DNA of 64,000 nt. Source: DAOTYX01 sp034434635 (GTDB taxonomy: Bacteria; Chloroflexota; Anaerolineae; B4-G1; DUEL01). Location: contig DAOTYX010000202.1 of assembly GCA_034434635.1 (NCBI GenBank), positions 1 to 64,000 of the forward strand, in the 5' to 3' direction. The notes beneath the pieces are model-generated. The model was not told the origin of the DNA. It saw nothing but the letters and a program-made list of their open reading frames with translations, and did not search any database. The translations under genes were made by a program, and so were the position numbers. Of this stretch, positions 1 through 8,026 are shown piece after piece (positions within the stretch are counted from its first letter, which is position 1; every line of letters starts with the position of its first letter).

Positions 1-1
1 G

Positions 2-223
2 GTGCGAGGGGGGCGCCAGCGCATAGGGATGCGCTGGCTACGGAACAAAACCTTCTGCGCGCCCGTAGGGGCGGCATCCCTATGCCGCCCCGCCAGTGCG
101 AGGGGGGCGCCAGCGCATAGGGAAGCGCTGGTTACGGAACAAAACCTTCCGCGCGCCCGTAGGGCGGCATCCCTATGCCGCCCTGCCCGCGCATAGGGAT
201 GCGCTGGCGGTGAAACAAAACCG
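2..223. repeat. two and a half tandem copies of a 94-bp REP-like unit
   Basis: Copies start at about 2, 96 and 189 (the last is partial). Each unit contains two palindromes: one built on AGCGCATAGGGATGCGCT and one on GGCGGCATCCCTATGCCGCC, separated by a conserved GGAACAAAACCTT stretch. The units abut without variable spacers, so this is not a CRISPR array. A related palindrome (GGGGCGGCATGGGGATGCCGC) lies at about 15164-15188, so the element is dispersed. The third copy runs up to the ribosome site of the first gene. Confidence 0.8.
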
Positions 224-234
224 TGGAGGCAAGC

Positions 235-1332
235 ATGGCTGATGAAGTGCGAGTCCGGGCGGAACCCCTGAAGGAGTTCTGCGTGCGCGTCTTCCGAGCA
301 CTGGATGTCCCGGAGGAAGATGCGCGCATCACGGCCGATGTGCTGGTGCAGGCCGACCTGCGCGGCATTGACAGCCACGGCGTCGCTCGACTACGCCGGT
401 ACGTGGATGGGTTGCGCAGCGGGATGATGGTCCCCAGGCCGCAGGTGAAGACGGTCGTTGAGACGCCGGTCACGGCGACGCTCGACGCGGGCGGCGGACT
501 GGGCCAACCGGTCTCGTATCGGGCGATGGAGATGGCGATCCGTAAGGCGAAGGAGTACGGCGCCGGGTTCGTGACGGTGTGCAACTCCAACCATTACGGC
601 ATCGCCGGCTACTACGCGATGATGGCCCTGGAGCATGACTGCATTGGCATCTCGATGACTAACGCCGATGTCCTGGTCGTGCCCACCTTCGGGCGGGACG
701 CGGTGCTGGGCACCAATCCCATCGCGGTCGCCGCGCCGGCCGGTCAAGAGCGCCCGTTCGTGCTGGACATGGCCACCAGCACCGTGCCCAGGGGCAAACT
801 GGAGGTGTACAACCGGTTGGGCAAGCCGATGCCGCTGGGTTGGGCCACCGACGAACGGGGAGTGGCGACGACCGACGCGGGGCGGGTGCTGGAGAACTTC
901 AAGAAGCGAGCCGGTGGCGGACTCCTGCCGCTGGGCGGCGAGGGGGAACTCCTGAGTGGCCACAAGGGGTACGGCCTGGCGCTGCTGGTGGACGTGATGT
1001 GCGCGGTGCTCTCCGGCGCGGCGTACGCCAACCTGGTCTACCCGAAGAGCGCCGACGGGAAGCCCCTGCCGGCCAACCTGGGCCATTTCTTCGGCGCCTG
1101 GCGGGTGGACGGCTTCCGCCCGGTGGAGGAGTTCAAGGCGGCGATGGATGACCTGCAGCGCCGGCTGAAGGCCACCCCCAAGGCTGAGGGCGCGGAGCGC
1201 ATCTACATCCACGGCGAGAAGGAGTATGAGAAGACCGCGCTCTACCTGGCTGAGGGCATCCCGTTGAACCCCAAGGTCGCCGCTGACCTCAGGGCTATTG
1301 GGGAGGAACTGGGTGTAGAGTTGGATTTTTAG
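235..1332 (+). CDS. Ldh2 family malate/L-lactate-type dehydrogenase
   Basis: NAD(P)-dependent 2-hydroxyacid dehydrogenase of the Ldh2/MDG2 family, a cytoplasmic enzyme whose members oxidise malate, L-lactate, sulfolactate or ureidoglycolate; the exact substrate cannot be read from sequence. The 365-residue length is normal for the family. Family motifs are visible: IDSHG near residues 45-49, SNHYG near 118-122 (the catalytic-histidine region) and GTNPIA near 159-164. I chose the ATG at 235 over an in-frame GTG at 223 because GGAGG (225-229) sits 5 bases upstream of the ATG. It lies directly upstream of larA and the glycolate/D-lactate oxidase genes on the same strand, which suggests work on lactate or malate. 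No promoter is evident, as the upstream space is filled by REP-like repeats. Confidence 0.85.
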   Translation: MADEVRVRAEPLKEFCVRVFRALDVPEEDARITADVLVQADLRGIDSHGVARLRRYVDGLRSGMMVPRPQVKTVVETPVTATLDAGGGLGQPVSYRAMEMAIRKAKEYGAGFVTVCNSNHYGIAGYYAMMALEHDCIGISMTNADVLVVPTFGRDAVLGTNPIAVAAPAGQERPFVLDMATSTVPRGKLEVYNRLGKPMPLGWATDERGVATTDAGRVLENFKKRAGGGLLPLGGEGELLSGHKGYGLALLVDVMCAVLSGAAYANLVYPKSADGKPLPANLGHFFGAWRVDGFRPVEEFKAAMDDLQRRLKATPKAEGAERIYIHGEKEYEKTALYLAEGIPLNPKVAADLRAIGEELGVELDF

Positions 1333-1388
1333 GTCGAGGGGGCAAAGCTGCGTGAGCCTGCCCCTGCCTATCTGGAAGACCTGGAGCC

Positions 1389-2729
1389 ATGAAACCTGAA
1401 ACCCTGAAACCTGAAACCCTGAGACCCGAAACCACCCACCACACCCTTCCATACAGCAAAACCACCCTGCACTTCACCCTCCCGCCGGGGATGCGCGGGA
1501 CGGTGGTCACCTCGCGGCAGGTGGAGCCGCTGACGGATGTGGAGGGGGCCATCGCCCAGGCGTTGGCTCACCCTGTCGGCTGCCCACCGCTGCGGGAGAT
1601 GGCGCACCCTGGCGACCGTGTCTGCATCGTCTTCACCGACATCACCCGCGCCAGCCCCGACCACCTGCTGGTCCCCCCGCTGCTGGGCGAACTGGCTGCT
1701 GCCGGTGTGCGGGATGAGGATATCACCCTGCTCTGCGGCGTCGGCATGCACCGTCCCTCCACGCCAGAGGAGAAGGTCGCCAAACTGGGTGCTGAGGTCG
1801 TCTCCCGCTACCGGGTGATCGACAACGAACCGCGCAACCCGGCGGCGCTGGCCGACCTGGGGGTGACGCCCAGCGGGGCGCCGGTGCTGGTGCACCGCGC
1901 GGCAGTGGAAGCGGACCTGCTCATCGTCACCGGGCTGGTGGAACCCCATCAGTATGCGGGCTACTCCGGCGGGCGTAAGACGGTGGCGGTGGGCGCGGCG
2001 GGGGAGCCGCTCATCGCCTATACCCACGGTCCGGCCTTTCTCGACCATCCGGGCACGCGGTTGGGGCGCATCGAGGGCAACCCCTTCCACGAGACGATCA
2101 CCGATGCCGCCCGTCGTGCCGGGCTACGTTTCATCCTCAATGTCGTGCTGGATGATGACAAGCACATCCTGAAGGTGGCTGCAGGCGAGCCGGAGGTGGC
2201 TTTCGCTGAACTGGTCGCCTTCGCCCGCACGGTCTACGAGGTGGACATCCCTCGACAGTACGATGTCGCGATTGGTGGCGCCGGCTTTCCCAAGGACACC
2301 AACCTCTACCAGGCGACCCGCGCGGCCTCTTACCTGCACTTCGCGCCGACGCCGGTCGTACGCCGTGGCGGGTTTTACATCATCCCCGCGCGCTGCGAGG
2401 AGGGGGCCGGGGACGGGGTGGGGGAGCAGCGCTTCTTCGCCGCCATGCGCGACGCGCCGGACGTGCAGCACATCCTCGACGACGCGCGCGCCCACGGCTA
2501 CCCGCCCGGTCAGCAGCGTGCCTTCGTGATGGCGAAAGTGCTGGAGGAGGCGCGCGTGGTTATCGTCGGCAGCGAATGCCCGGAAGTGGTGGCCGCCTGC
2601 AAGATGATCCCCGCGGCGACGATGGACGAGGCGCTGGCGCTGGCGGCGCGGGAACTGGGCCCATCGTTGGACGTGTTGATCGTCCCTCATGCCCTTCTGA
2701 CTTTGCCTGTGGTCAGACAGGCCGTTTGA
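1389..2729 (+). CDS. larA: LarA-family nickel-dependent lactate racemase
   Basis: Cytoplasmic racemase family that interconverts D- and L-lactate or another 2-hydroxyacid using a nickel-pincer cofactor tethered to a lysine. The four residues known to matter in Lactobacillus LarA are present at the family spacing: His121 (GMHRPST), His187 (EPHQYAGYSGGRK), Lys197 in the same motif and His213 (YTHG); the gaps of 66, 10 and 16 match H108/H174/K184/H200. Cofactor-making genes (larB, larC, larE) are not in the window. Length is 446 aa. The first 18 or so residues come from a short tandem repeat, and the only Shine-Dalgarno-like GGAG lies just 2 bases from the ATG, so the true start may be further in. 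It is followed by a toxin-antitoxin pair and then glcF-glcD. Substrates other than lactate are possible in this large family. Confidence 0.8.
   Translation: MKPETLKPETLRPETTHHTLPYSKTTLHFTLPPGMRGTVVTSRQVEPLTDVEGAIAQALAHPVGCPPLREMAHPGDRVCIVFTDITRASPDHLLVPPLLGELAAAGVRDEDITLLCGVGMHRPSTPEEKVAKLGAEVVSRYRVIDNEPRNPAALADLGVTPSGAPVLVHRAAVEADLLIVTGLVEPHQYAGYSGGRKTVAVGAAGEPLIAYTHGPAFLDHPGTRLGRIEGNPFHETITDAARRAGLRFILNVVLDDDKHILKVAAGEPEVAFAELVAFARTVYEVDIPRQYDVAIGGAGFPKDTNLYQATRAASYLHFAPTPVVRRGGFYIIPARCEEGAGDGVGEQRFFAAMRDAPDVQHILDDARAHGYPPGQQRAFVMAKVLEEARVVIVGSECPEVVAACKMIPAATMDEALALAARELGPSLDVLIVPHALLTLPVVRQAV
1391..1431. repeat. 7/8-bp-period repeat forming the start of larA
   Basis: AAACCTG/AAACCCTG units, about five, directly follow the ATG at 1389. 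They are translated into MKPETLKPETLRPET, which precedes the region where LarA homology begins (LPYSKTTLHFTLP). The same word recurs inside the coding sequence at 23551-23595. Confidence 0.8.
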
Positions 2730-2753
2730 CAGGACGTCGAAGGAGCGTATGAT
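2726..2753 (+). promoter_or_regulatory. strong promoter for the Phd/PIN module
   Basis: TTGACA (2726-2731), 16-bp spacer, TATGAT (2748-2753). The -35 box overlaps the larA stop codon. It gives the toxin-antitoxin pair independent transcription. Confidence 0.7.
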
Positions 2754-2789
2754 GGTCATAAAGACCTTTATGCGCCTTGTTGGAGCGAG

Positions 2790-3107
2790 ATGGATCTGCA
2801 AACGATGGGCATAGCGGAGGCCAAGCGCCTGCTTTCGGAGATCGTCAACCGCGTGCTGTACCGCGGCGATCGGATCATCCTGCAATCGCGTGGGCGAACC
2901 AAGGCAGCGCTGATCAGCGTGGAGGACCTGCGGAGGCTTGAGCAGTTGGAGGGGGTGGCAGGCCGTGATGTTGCGCAGCCGATGGCTGTGTTAGCCCGGG
3001 CGCGCGCGTTGCGTGAGAGCATGCCCGCTGAGCCTGCTGGCACAGCAACAGCCGATCTGGAGCATCTGCGCCGGGAGCGGTTGGATGGCGGGGCGAATCT
3101 GCGTTGA
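2790..3107 (+). CDS. Phd/YefM-family antitoxin
   Basis: Antitoxin of a type II toxin-antitoxin pair; 105 aa. The N-terminal half has the Phd/YefM pattern: a start resembling DLQTMGIAEAKRLLSEIVNRV, then a strand with RIILQSRGRTKAALIS and the helix VEDLRRLEQLE (residues about 1-55). This fold binds the operator DNA, and the C-terminal tail normally wraps the toxin. GGAG lies a few bases before the ATG. The toxin gene overlaps its 3' end by 23 bp, the usual coupling for such pairs. Autoregulation at the promoter 2726-2753 is expected from the family but no operator repeat is obvious. Confidence 0.85.
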   Translation: MDLQTMGIAEAKRLLSEIVNRVLYRGDRIILQSRGRTKAALISVEDLRRLEQLEGVAGRDVAQPMAVLARARALRESMPAEPAGTATADLEHLRRERLDGGANLR

Positions 3108-3522
3108 CGCCAGCCTGACGCTGAGGCTGCTGCTGAACGAGCCGGACAGCGACCTGGTCGAAGCGCTGTGGGCGGGCTGGGTATCCGACGGTAAAGAGAT
3201 CTGTGCCCCTCCCTTGCTGGAGATTGAGGCCGCTTCGGTGCTCAGGAACAGGGTTCATCAAGGGCAGATCACGTCTGCGCAAGGCGAAGAGGCCTTTCAC
3301 ACGCTGCGTGCGCTGGATATCAGGCTCCTGCACCCCCCCGGCCTTCTTGAACTCGCCTGGGAACTGGCTAACCGGTTTGGTCAGCCGTCCGTCTATGATA
3401 GCCTCTATCTCGCCCTGGCCCAGGTTTTGGGCTGCGAGTTCTGGACTGCTGACGAACGGCTCTACAACGCCATCCGGGGCGAACTGCCCTGGGTAAAACG
3501 ACCCGTACGCCCTACTTCTTGA
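3085..3522 (+). CDS. PIN-domain (VapC-like) toxin
   Basis: Predicted ribonuclease toxin, 145 aa. PIN-domain acidic residues are in place: Asp in CVDAS near residue 6, Glu in LLEIEAASVLRN, Asp in VYDSLYLALA and the TADERL acidic pair near the C terminus; these bind the catalytic metal. The ATG at 3085 gives a protein starting MAGRICVDAS, typical for VapC; a longer in-frame start at 3013 would add 24 non-homologous residues. It overlaps the antitoxin gene out of frame. The PIN toxin is thus paired with a Phd/YefM-type antitoxin, a common mixed pairing. Targets in VapC proteins are usually tRNA or rRNA, which cannot be told here. Confidence 0.85.
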   Translation: MAGRICVDASLTLRLLLNEPDSDLVEALWAGWVSDGKEICAPPLLEIEAASVLRNRVHQGQITSAQGEEAFHTLRALDIRLLHPPGLLELAWELANRFGQPSVYDSLYLALAQVLGCEFWTADERLYNAIRGELPWVKRPVRPTS

Positions 3523-3543
3523 AAACCAGAACGCGAGAAGAAC

Positions 3544-4698
3544 ATGCAAACTTCCACCGATGAGTACCGTCGCTGCATCCGCTGCGGCCTGTGCCTGTCC
3601 GTCTGCCCACTCTACCGGCTGACGCTCAACGAGACAAACTCTCCTCGTTCCCGTGTTGCGCTGCTGCGCGCGGTGCGGGAGGGCTTGCTGGAGCAGCCCA
3701 CGGGCGACACCGCTGCCCAGTTCTACCGCTGCCTTCTGTGCAGTTCCTGTACCTTTGTCTGCCCCAGCGGCGTGACGGTGGACCGGCTGGTCGAACTGAC
3801 GCGCGGGGAGATGGTCCACCTGGGACTGCAGCCACAGCCCCTGACCGCGCTGGGCGAGCGCATTCAGCAGAGTCACAACATCTCCGCCGACCCGAACGAG
3901 AACCGCCTGCTGTGGACCAGCAACCTGCCCAATCCGCCCAGCGGACTGGGAAAGACGCAGGCTGAGGTCGTCTACTTCGTCGGCTGCGTGGGCAGCCTGT
4001 TCCCACGCAGTTACTCCATCCCCCAGTCCTTCGTCCAGGTGCTGGAGCGGGCGGGGGTGGACTATGCGCTGCTGGGCGACCAGGAGTGGTGCTGCGGCTA
4101 TCCCCTGGCCATCAGCGGCGACACGGAGGGGGCGCGGGAGACGATCCGCCACAACGTCGAGGCGGTGCGCGCCGTGGGGGCAAAGACCCTGGTGACGACC
4201 TGTCCCTCTTGCTTCCATTTCTGGAAGCATGCCTATGCCGCGGCGTTGGGGGAGGAGTTGGGCTTCGCCGTACAGCACACCACCGAGTTCATCGCCGACC
4301 TGCTGGAGGCGGGCCGCCTGCCGCTGCGCGCCGACCTGCCGCCGCAGACAGTCACCTATCACGACCCGTGCGACCTGGGGCGCAAGAGCGAGGTCTTCGA
4401 GGCCCCCCGGCGCATCCTGGCCCATCTGCCTGGCGTGACGGTGGTGGAGATGGCGGAGAACCGCGGCGGCTCCCACTGCTGCGGCGGCGGCGGGAACTTG
4501 GAGAGTTTCGACCCCGAACTGTCGAAGGAGATTGCCGTGCGTCGCATCCGGCAGGCGGGCGAGACCGGCGCGCAGACGCTGGTCTCGGCCTGTCAGCAGT
4601 GCGAGCGCACCCTGGCCGGGGCGGCCCGCAACGAACGGCTGCGCCTGCGGGTGAAGGACATCACGGAGATGGTTTTGGAGGCGATAGAACCTGGTTGA
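3544..4698 (+). CDS. glcF: glycolate/D-lactate oxidase iron-sulfur subunit
   Basis: Electron-transfer subunit that passes electrons from the flavin subunit GlcD to the quinone pool, normally at the cytoplasmic membrane. Two 4Fe-4S ferredoxin motifs are seen at Cys11-14-17-21 (CIRCGLCLSVCP) and Cys63-66-69-73 (CLLCSSCTFVCP). Two CCG domains follow, ending in WCCGYP (about 182) and HCCGGGG (about 315), which carry further cluster or substrate-side cysteines as in GlcF, LutA and heterodisulfide reductase HdrB. Length is 384 aa. AGAAG at 3535-3539 precedes the ATG. glcD follows after 14 bp, so the two are co-transcribed. It could equally serve a D-lactate dehydrogenase complex, which the upstream larA would supply. 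Confidence 0.88.
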   Translation: MQTSTDEYRRCIRCGLCLSVCPLYRLTLNETNSPRSRVALLRAVREGLLEQPTGDTAAQFYRCLLCSSCTFVCPSGVTVDRLVELTRGEMVHLGLQPQPLTALGERIQQSHNISADPNENRLLWTSNLPNPPSGLGKTQAEVVYFVGCVGSLFPRSYSIPQSFVQVLERAGVDYALLGDQEWCCGYPLAISGDTEGARETIRHNVEAVRAVGAKTLVTTCPSCFHFWKHAYAAALGEELGFAVQHTTEFIADLLEAGRLPLRADLPPQTVTYHDPCDLGRKSEVFEAPRRILAHLPGVTVVEMAENRGGSHCCGGGGNLESFDPELSKEIAVRRIRQAGETGAQTLVSACQQCERTLAGAARNERLRLRVKDITEMVLEAIEPG

Positions 4699-4712
4699 GT
4701 TGGAGGTACGCT

Positions 4713-6098
4713 TTGACTGACCTGTCCCAAGAGTTGATCGCGCGCCTGGTCGAGGCGTTAGGCCCGCAGAAGGTCCTTACCAGCCTGGAGGACCGCATCG
4801 CCTATTCCTACGACGGCACCTTTGCCCAGAACCTGCCCGACCTGGCCGTGCTGCCGGAGTCCACGGAGGAGGTGGCGGCGGTCGTGGCCATCGCGGCTGA
4901 GCGCCGGGTGCCGGTCGTCCCCCGGGGGATGGCCTCGGGCCTGGCCGCGGCCTCCATCCCCTTTTCCGGGGGCATTGCCCTGTCGCTGACGCGCATGAAC
5001 CGCGTCCTGGAATTGGACGAGGTGAACCGGACGGTGCGGGTGGAGGCGGGCATCATCACCGCCGACCTGCAGGCCTATGTGGAAGCCCGTGGCCTCTTCT
5101 ATCCACCTGACCCCTCGAGCAACAAGCACTCCACCATCGGCGGCAACATCGCCTGCAACGCCGGCGGCCCGCGCTGTCTCAAGTACGGCGTCACTGGTGA
5201 CTACGTGATGGGCCTCACCGTCGTTCTCCCCGACGGCCGGGTCCTCCAGACCGGCGGCAAGGCGATCAAGAACGTCGTCGGCTATGACCTGACCAGCCTG
5301 TTCGTCGGCTCGGAGGGGACGTTGGGGGTGATCACCGAGGCGCTGCTGCGGCTGGTCGCCCTGCCGCGATTTGCCAACACCGCGCGGGCCGAGTTTCCGT
5401 CGCTGGAGGACGCCTCGCGCACGGTCAACGCCATCCTGGGCGCGGGCATCGTCCCGGCGACGCTGGAACTGATGGACGAGACGGCGATCGCCTGCATCGA
5501 AGAGGCCATGCGCCTGGGCCTGCCCCTCGACATCGAAGCCATGCTGATCATCGAGGCGGACGGGTCGGATAAGGAGGTGGTCGAGCGGGAGATCGCGGCC
5601 ATCGCCCGCATCTGCCGCGAGAACGGGGCCCGTCAGGTGAACGTGGCGACGGACGAGAAGGAGCGGGCTGCCCTGTGGCGGGCGCGCCGGTCGGTCTCCC
5701 CGTCGCTGGCGCGCAAGGCGCCGAACAAACTGGGCGAGGACATCACCGTGCCGCGCAGCGCTATCCCCGAGGCGATCCGGCGCATCAAGGCCATCAGCAC
5801 GCGATACGGCCTGCCCATCGTCATCTTTGGCCATGCTGGCGATGGCAACCTCCATCCCAACATCCTGTTCGACAGGCAGGATCCACTGCAGTGGGAGAAG
5901 GTAGAGGCGATGGCCAGCGAGATCTTCGATGCGGCGCTGGCGCTGGGCGGCACGCTTTCCGGCGAGCACGGCGTGGGCACGCTCAAGCAGCCCTATATGG
6001 AACGCGCCCTGGGTGCTCTCTCTATCGAAATCCAGCGCCGTATCAAGCAGGCGCTCGACCCGTTGAACGTGATGAATCCAGGCAAGGTGTTGCCATAG
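4713..6098 (+). CDS. glcD: glycolate/D-lactate oxidase FAD subunit
   Basis: FAD-linked 2-hydroxyacid dehydrogenase; oxidises glycolate or D-lactate to glyoxylate or pyruvate together with GlcF. The FAD-binding PCMH domain covers about residues 38-215 (VVPRGMASG, then NIACNAGGPRCLKYGVTGDY) and the FAD-oxidase C-terminal domain about 220-460, with the conserved GHAGDGNLHPN and LSGEHGVGTLK histidine motifs. Length is 461 aa. The start is a TTG at 4713: it gives the expected MTDLSQELIARL N terminus and has GGAGG (4702-4706) six bases upstream. The frame stays open much further upstream, over glcF, but that part has no homology. Substrate choice is open; larA and the Ldh2 gene nearby favour lactate. 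Confidence 0.88.
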   Translation: MTDLSQELIARLVEALGPQKVLTSLEDRIAYSYDGTFAQNLPDLAVLPESTEEVAAVVAIAAERRVPVVPRGMASGLAAASIPFSGGIALSLTRMNRVLELDEVNRTVRVEAGIITADLQAYVEARGLFYPPDPSSNKHSTIGGNIACNAGGPRCLKYGVTGDYVMGLTVVLPDGRVLQTGGKAIKNVVGYDLTSLFVGSEGTLGVITEALLRLVALPRFANTARAEFPSLEDASRTVNAILGAGIVPATLELMDETAIACIEEAMRLGLPLDIEAMLIIEADGSDKEVVEREIAAIARICRENGARQVNVATDEKERAALWRARRSVSPSLARKAPNKLGEDITVPRSAIPEAIRRIKAISTRYGLPIVIFGHAGDGNLHPNILFDRQDPLQWEKVEAMASEIFDAALALGGTLSGEHGVGTLKQPYMERALGALSIEIQRRIKQALDPLNVMNPGKVLP

Positions 6099-6198
6099 GC
6101 GACGGAAAGGCCGTGGACGGATGGGTGGGCTTCGCTTTGATGCAGCAGCGAAGACCCGCTGAGAAAAGTAAGGCCGAGACAAAGGAGCAAATGGCGTA

Positions 6199-7986
6199 AT
6201 GAGTGTCCCAACAGTGAACGAGAGGCTTGTCCAATGGGTTCAGGAGTCGGCGGCGCTGTGCCAACCCGACAACGTCTACTGGTGCGATGGCTCAACGGCG
6301 GAGTACGATCGGCTGATGGCGCTTGCGGTTGCCCGCGGCAGCGCCACGCCGCTCAAGAAGCGTCCCAACAGCTTTCTCTTCCGCTCCCACCCCAGCGATG
6401 TGGCCCGCGTGGAGGACCGCACGTTCATCAGCACCCCCTCGCGGGAGGATGCCGGCCCGACCAACAACTGGATCGCACCGGATGAACTCAAGCGGACGAT
6501 GCGTGACCTCTATGCCGGGTGCATGCGCGGCCGCACGCTGTACGTGATTCCCTTCTCGATGGGCCCGCTCGATTCGCCCATCGCCAAGACCGGCGTGCAG
6601 TTGACCGACAGCCCGTATGTGGTCTGCAACATGCACATTATGACCCGCGTGGGGACAAGGGTGCTGGAGAGGCTGGGCCGGGACGGGGAGTTCATCCCCT
6701 GCCTGCACTCCATCGGCGCGCCGCTGGCGCCGGGGCAGGAGGATGTCCCCTGGCCCTGCGCCCCGATGGAGCAGAAGTACATCAGCCACTTCCCCGACGA
6801 GAACCTCATCTGGTCCTACGGCTCCGGTTACGGCGGCAACGCCCTGTTGGGCAAGAAATGCCTGGCGTTGCGCATCGCCTCGGCGATGGCCCGCCGCGAG
6901 GGGTGGATGGCGGAGCACATGCTCATCCTGCGCCTGACCAGCCCGGAGGGGCGAAGGTATCACATCGCCGCTGCTTTCCCCTCCGCCTGCGGCAAGACCA
7001 ACCTGGCGATGATCCAGCCGACCATCCCCGGCTGGCAGGCGGAGTGCATTGGCGACGACATCGCCTGGATGAAGATCGGCCCCGACGGCCGCCTCTACGC
7101 CATCAACCCGGAGTCCGGCTTCTTCGGCGTCGCGCCAGGCACTTCCTACAAGTCGAACCCGGCGGCGATGGACACGCTGCTGGGAAACGTCATCTTCACC
7201 AACTGCGCCCTGACCGACGATGGCGACATCTGGTGGGAACGCATGACCGACGAGCCGCCGGCGCACCTGATCGACTGGAAAGGCCGCGATTGGACCCCCG
7301 CCAGCACCGAGCCGGCGGCGCATCCCAATGCCCGCTTCACCGCCCCCGCGCGGCAGTGCCCGGTCATCAGCCCCGATTGGGAGAAGCCGGAGGGGGTGCC
7401 GATTGACATCTTCGTCTTCGGAGGACGCCGCGCGGGCGTGGTGCCACTGGTCCACGAGGCGTACGATTGGGACCACGGCGTCTTCCTGGGCGCGACGGCG
7501 GCCTCGGAGACCACGGCGGCAAACATCGGCGCGGTCGGCAACCTCCGCCGCGACCCGTTCGCGATGAAGCCGTTCTGCGGGTACAATATGGGGGATTACT
7601 TCCAGCACTGGCTGGACATGGGCGACCGGTTGGGGGACAAAGCGCCGCGCGTCTTCTATGTCAACTGGTTCCGCAAGACCCCCGATGGCCGCTGGTTATG
7701 GCCTGGGTACGGAGAGAACAGTCGGGTACTGAAGTGGATGTGTGAGCGGGTGGCGGGTCGGGCCGGAGCGGTGGATACGCCCATCGGCCGCCTGCCGCGG
7801 GAGAGCGACCTGGACACCACGGGGTTGAACGTGCCGCCGGAGGATTTGCAGGAGTTGTTGCGCGTGGATCTGGATGCCTGGCGGGCCGAGGTGGCCGACA
7901 TCGAGAAGCATTTTGCCCAGTTCGGCGACCGTCTCCCGAAACGGCTCGCTCGCCAGCTGCAAGCCCTCCGGGAGCGGCTGGCCTGA
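6199..7986 (+). CDS. pckG: phosphoenolpyruvate carboxykinase (GTP)
   Basis: Catalyses oxaloacetate + GTP = PEP + GDP + CO2, the entry to gluconeogenesis, in the cytoplasm. The 595-aa length and sequence are of the GTP class: the P-loop FPSACGKTNLAM near residues 260-271 contains the hyper-reactive cysteine (Cys264), the kinase-2 motif IGDDIAW follows at 284-290, and the substrate-binding YGSGYGGN is at 207-214. The ATG at 6199 has AAGGAG ten bases upstream; a minimal ATG-GCG-TAA lies just before it. The 100-bp gap after glcD contains an imperfect hairpin (about 6127-6157). Malic enzyme follows immediately, so the pair links pyruvate, malate and PEP pools. Confidence 0.93.
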   Translation: MSVPTVNERLVQWVQESAALCQPDNVYWCDGSTAEYDRLMALAVARGSATPLKKRPNSFLFRSHPSDVARVEDRTFISTPSREDAGPTNNWIAPDELKRTMRDLYAGCMRGRTLYVIPFSMGPLDSPIAKTGVQLTDSPYVVCNMHIMTRVGTRVLERLGRDGEFIPCLHSIGAPLAPGQEDVPWPCAPMEQKYISHFPDENLIWSYGSGYGGNALLGKKCLALRIASAMARREGWMAEHMLILRLTSPEGRRYHIAAAFPSACGKTNLAMIQPTIPGWQAECIGDDIAWMKIGPDGRLYAINPESGFFGVAPGTSYKSNPAAMDTLLGNVIFTNCALTDDGDIWWERMTDEPPAHLIDWKGRDWTPASTEPAAHPNARFTAPARQCPVISPDWEKPEGVPIDIFVFGGRRAGVVPLVHEAYDWDHGVFLGATAASETTAANIGAVGNLRRDPFAMKPFCGYNMGDYFQHWLDMGDRLGDKAPRVFYVNWFRKTPDGRWLWPGYGENSRVLKWMCERVAGRAGAVDTPIGRLPRESDLDTTGLNVPPEDLQELLRVDLDAWRAEVADIEKHFAQFGDRLPKRLARQLQALRERLA

Positions 7987-8026
7987 GGGAGGATGCCCCT
8001 ACAGAAGCGGAAGCGAGAGGAGTGCT

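Noticed and set aside
2..223. CRISPR array
   Set aside because: Units are 94 bp, abut directly, and have no unique spacers; internal palindromes point to REP-like elements.
4086..4712. Long N-terminal extension of GlcD
   Set aside because: It overlaps glcF in another frame and has Arg/Gly-rich shadow sequence; TTG 4713 with GGAGG fits.
6099..6198. Riboswitch upstream of pckG
   Set aside because: Only an imperfect hairpin (6127-6157) is seen; no known aptamer core recognised.
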